From DATBDM01 sp036269915 (GTDB lineage: Bacteria; Actinomycetota; Thermoleophilia; Solirubrobacterales; Solirubrobacteraceae): 25,353 bases of DNA. Below the pieces are notes generated by a model. The model was not told where the DNA came from, did no database searches, and saw only the letters and a list, made by a program, of their open reading frames with translations. The stretch is taken from NCBI GenBank assembly GCA_036269915.1, contig DATBDM010000179.1:1-25353 (forward strand), given 5' to 3'. A program made the translations under genes and the position numbers. Shown here one piece after another: positions 24,123 through 25,353 of this stretch; position 1 is the first letter of the stretch; each line of letters opens with the position of its first letter.

Positions 24123-24197
24123 GGCTTGCGCAGGCCGATCGATTGCAAGACGCTCCGGAGGCGCGCACGCACGGGTCGAGCACGGATCGGAGCGGCG

Positions 24198-25169
24198 ATG
24201 AAGGTAAGCATCGGCACCTTCAACCTCAACAACCTCTTCTCGCGCTTCGACTTCACCGCTGATCTCTCGACCGCGAAGGAGGGCGACGTCAAGGTCGAGC
24301 AGCGCACCGCGTTCTCCTTCGACGATCCGAGCGGCTTCAAGCTCCGCAGCTATCAGGGGCGACTGGTGAAGGGCAAGTCAGACGCCGACCGAAAGCTGAT
24401 CGCCGGCCGGATCAAGCGCATGGACCTCGACGTGCTCGCCGTGCAGGAGGTCGAGGACATCGACACCCTCCGTCAGTTCGTGCGCGACGACCTCGGGGGC
24501 ATGTACCGCCACGCCGTGCTCATCGAGGGCAACGACCCACGCCTGATCGACGTGGGCCTGATCTCGAAACTGCCGATCGGCGGCGTGACCTCCTGGCAGC
24601 ACACCCCCGATCCGGACCATCCGGGCCAGCCCGTCTTCTCGCGCGACCTGCTGCAGGTGGAGATCCTCAGCGCCGACCGGCGCCGGCGTCTGTTCACGGT
24701 CTTCAACAACCACCTCAAGAGTCACTTCGTGCCCTTCACCGCGGCAGACCCAGCTGCCGAGCAGCTCCGCGCCGACGAGCTGCGCGGGCGCCAGTGCGAG
24801 GTCGCGGCCGCCATCATCGCCGCCGAGACGCGTCCCAACAGCAGCTTCGTCGTGGTGGGCGACATGAACGACCCGCCCGACTCGCCGTTCCTCGCGCCGC
24901 TGGTGAGCACGGATCGGCTCGAGCTCTCGTCCGCGCTCACCGACGCCGAAGAGACCCGTCCCGGACCAGGCAGCCCACCGCCCCCCGACAGCGCATGGAC
25001 CGAGCGCTTCAAGCCCTCGGGCAAACCGGCGATCTACACCCTCATGGATCAGGTGTGGCTCAGCGGCGCGCTGGCGGCCAAGAAGACCGCCGCCTTCATC
25101 GAGCGCCGAACCAAGGTCGGGGGCGACGGCACAGATCACGATCCCGCATGGGTCGTGCTCGATCTCTGA
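24198..25169 (+). CDS. Endonuclease/exonuclease/phosphatase-family hydrolase
   Basis: A 323-residue metal-dependent phosphohydrolase of the DNase I-like fold. The catalytic set is present: GTFNLNNLF (N9), LAVQEVED (E84), FNNHLKSHF (H172), VVGDMNDPPDSP (D222, N224) and the C-terminal GTDHDPAWVVLDL (D313, H314). There is no signal peptide, so it is probably cytosolic. Family members act on nucleic acids, phospho-sugars or phospholipids, and the substrate cannot be read here. ATG at 24198 is preceded by GGAG 5 nt upstream. The gene lies 75 bp after the DUF3237 fusion on the same strand and may be co-transcribed or independent. The final Pro-rich stretch (RPGPGSPPPP, 254-263) is a loop insertion before the last catalytic motif. 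Confidence 0.87.
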   Translation: MKVSIGTFNLNNLFSRFDFTADLSTAKEGDVKVEQRTAFSFDDPSGFKLRSYQGRLVKGKSDADRKLIAGRIKRMDLDVLAVQEVEDIDTLRQFVRDDLGGMYRHAVLIEGNDPRLIDVGLISKLPIGGVTSWQHTPDPDHPGQPVFSRDLLQVEILSADRRRRLFTVFNNHLKSHFVPFTAADPAAEQLRADELRGRQCEVAAAIIAAETRPNSSFVVVGDMNDPPDSPFLAPLVSTDRLELSSALTDAEETRPGPGSPPPPDSAWTERFKPSGKPAIYTLMDQVWLSGALAAKKTAAFIERRTKVGGDGTDHDPAWVVLDL

Positions 25170-25181
25170 CGACGCCATCGC

Positions 25182-25222
25182 CCACCCGGGCAACGACCGG
25201 TCAGCGAGATCACACCGGGTGG
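25182..25222. repeat. Inverted repeat between EEP gene and baeRF remnant
   Basis: CCACCCGG (25182-25189) and CCGGGTGG (25215-25222) are exact 8-bp inverted copies around 25 nt, in the gap between convergent genes and reaching into the end of the short minus-strand frame. It could be a transcription end for both or a recombination scar. Confidence 0.4.
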
Positions 25223-25350
25223 CGCAACTCGGTGGGCAGGTAGATCGAGACGCACGCCGTGTCGCGAACCGACAGCAGAGGCTCGACATCGGCGTGGGTC
25301 GGGATGTCGGTATGCATCAGACGACCGCTGAAGGAGATCATGGAGTCCAT
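25210..25350 (-). pseudogene. Truncated N-terminus of a baeRF-family (archaeo-eukaryotic release-factor-like) protein
   Basis: Read from the ATG at 25350, a 46-residue frame ends at a TGA (25210-25212). It contains MHTDIPTHADVEPLLSVRD followed by ACVSIYLPT, which resembles the conserved start of bacterial baeRF proteins, where a xCVSIYLPT strand opens a protein of roughly 350 residues. After YLPT the sequence turns into ELRHPV and stops, and no continuation is found in the other frames before the EEP gene. It therefore looks like a gene remnant. An inner ATG at 25317 (the MHTDIP start) could be the original start. The frame may extend beyond the right edge. Family assignment is from memory of the motif and moderate. 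Confidence 0.5.
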
Positions 25351-25353
25351 GGG

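Noticed and set aside
24125..24149. CTTGC/GCAAG inverted repeat after the DUF3237 fusion as a terminator
   Set aside because: The stem is only 5 bp with a 15-nt loop and no T-run, within chance expectation.

Overview
The window is very GC-rich, densely packed bacterial DNA with frequent GTG starts, many 1-8 bp start/stop overlaps, and long meaningless antisense frames. Gene content (SARP/BTAD regulator, Ig-like repeat protein tail, baeRF remnant, fused PabA-PabB) and codon bias suggest a high-GC actinobacterium. I lean towards Thermoleophilia/Solirubrobacterales, but that placement is inference from protein style, not from a marker gene. No rRNA, tRNA, CRISPR array or insertion sequence was seen.

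Positions 1-21.7 kb form one exopolysaccharide-type locus whose strand flips many times. It has a complete Wzx/Wzy-style set: initiating sugar-phosphate transferase (16406-17860), flippase (12740-14080), polymerase/ligase (15189-16403) and a Wzz-like chain-length protein (17870-19384). It also has GT4 and GT2 glycosyltransferases, a polysaccharide deacetylase, a GNAT and a CelD-like acyltransferase, a membrane-anchored beta-helix protein, a sugar-nucleotide epimerase, and a SARP-type regulator placed divergently to the Wzz gene.

Embedded in this locus (2278-11035) is an aromatic-acid branch: DAHP synthase (shikimate entry), fused PabA-PabB aminodeoxychorismate synthase and PabC-like lyase, which together should give 4-aminobenzoate. 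In the same operon as PabAB are two paralogous ANL adenylating enzymes flanking a stand-alone acyl carrier protein, followed directly by a GT2 gene. The simplest reading is a route that makes an aromatic (probably aminobenzoyl) acyl group, loads it on the carrier protein and puts it on a sugar or glycan. No ketosynthase is present, so chain extension is not suggested. I consider this the main candidate for an undescribed system.

Positions 21.7-25.35 kb look like a separate, ordinary accessory stretch: a LysR regulator divergent from a VOC-family protein, a fused muconolactone-isomerase-like/DUF3237 protein translationally coupled to it, an endonuclease/exonuclease/phosphatase-family hydrolase, and at the right edge a very short reading frame that resembles the N-terminus of a baeRF-family protein cut off by a stop codon.

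All assignments come from reading motifs by eye; no database search was possible.
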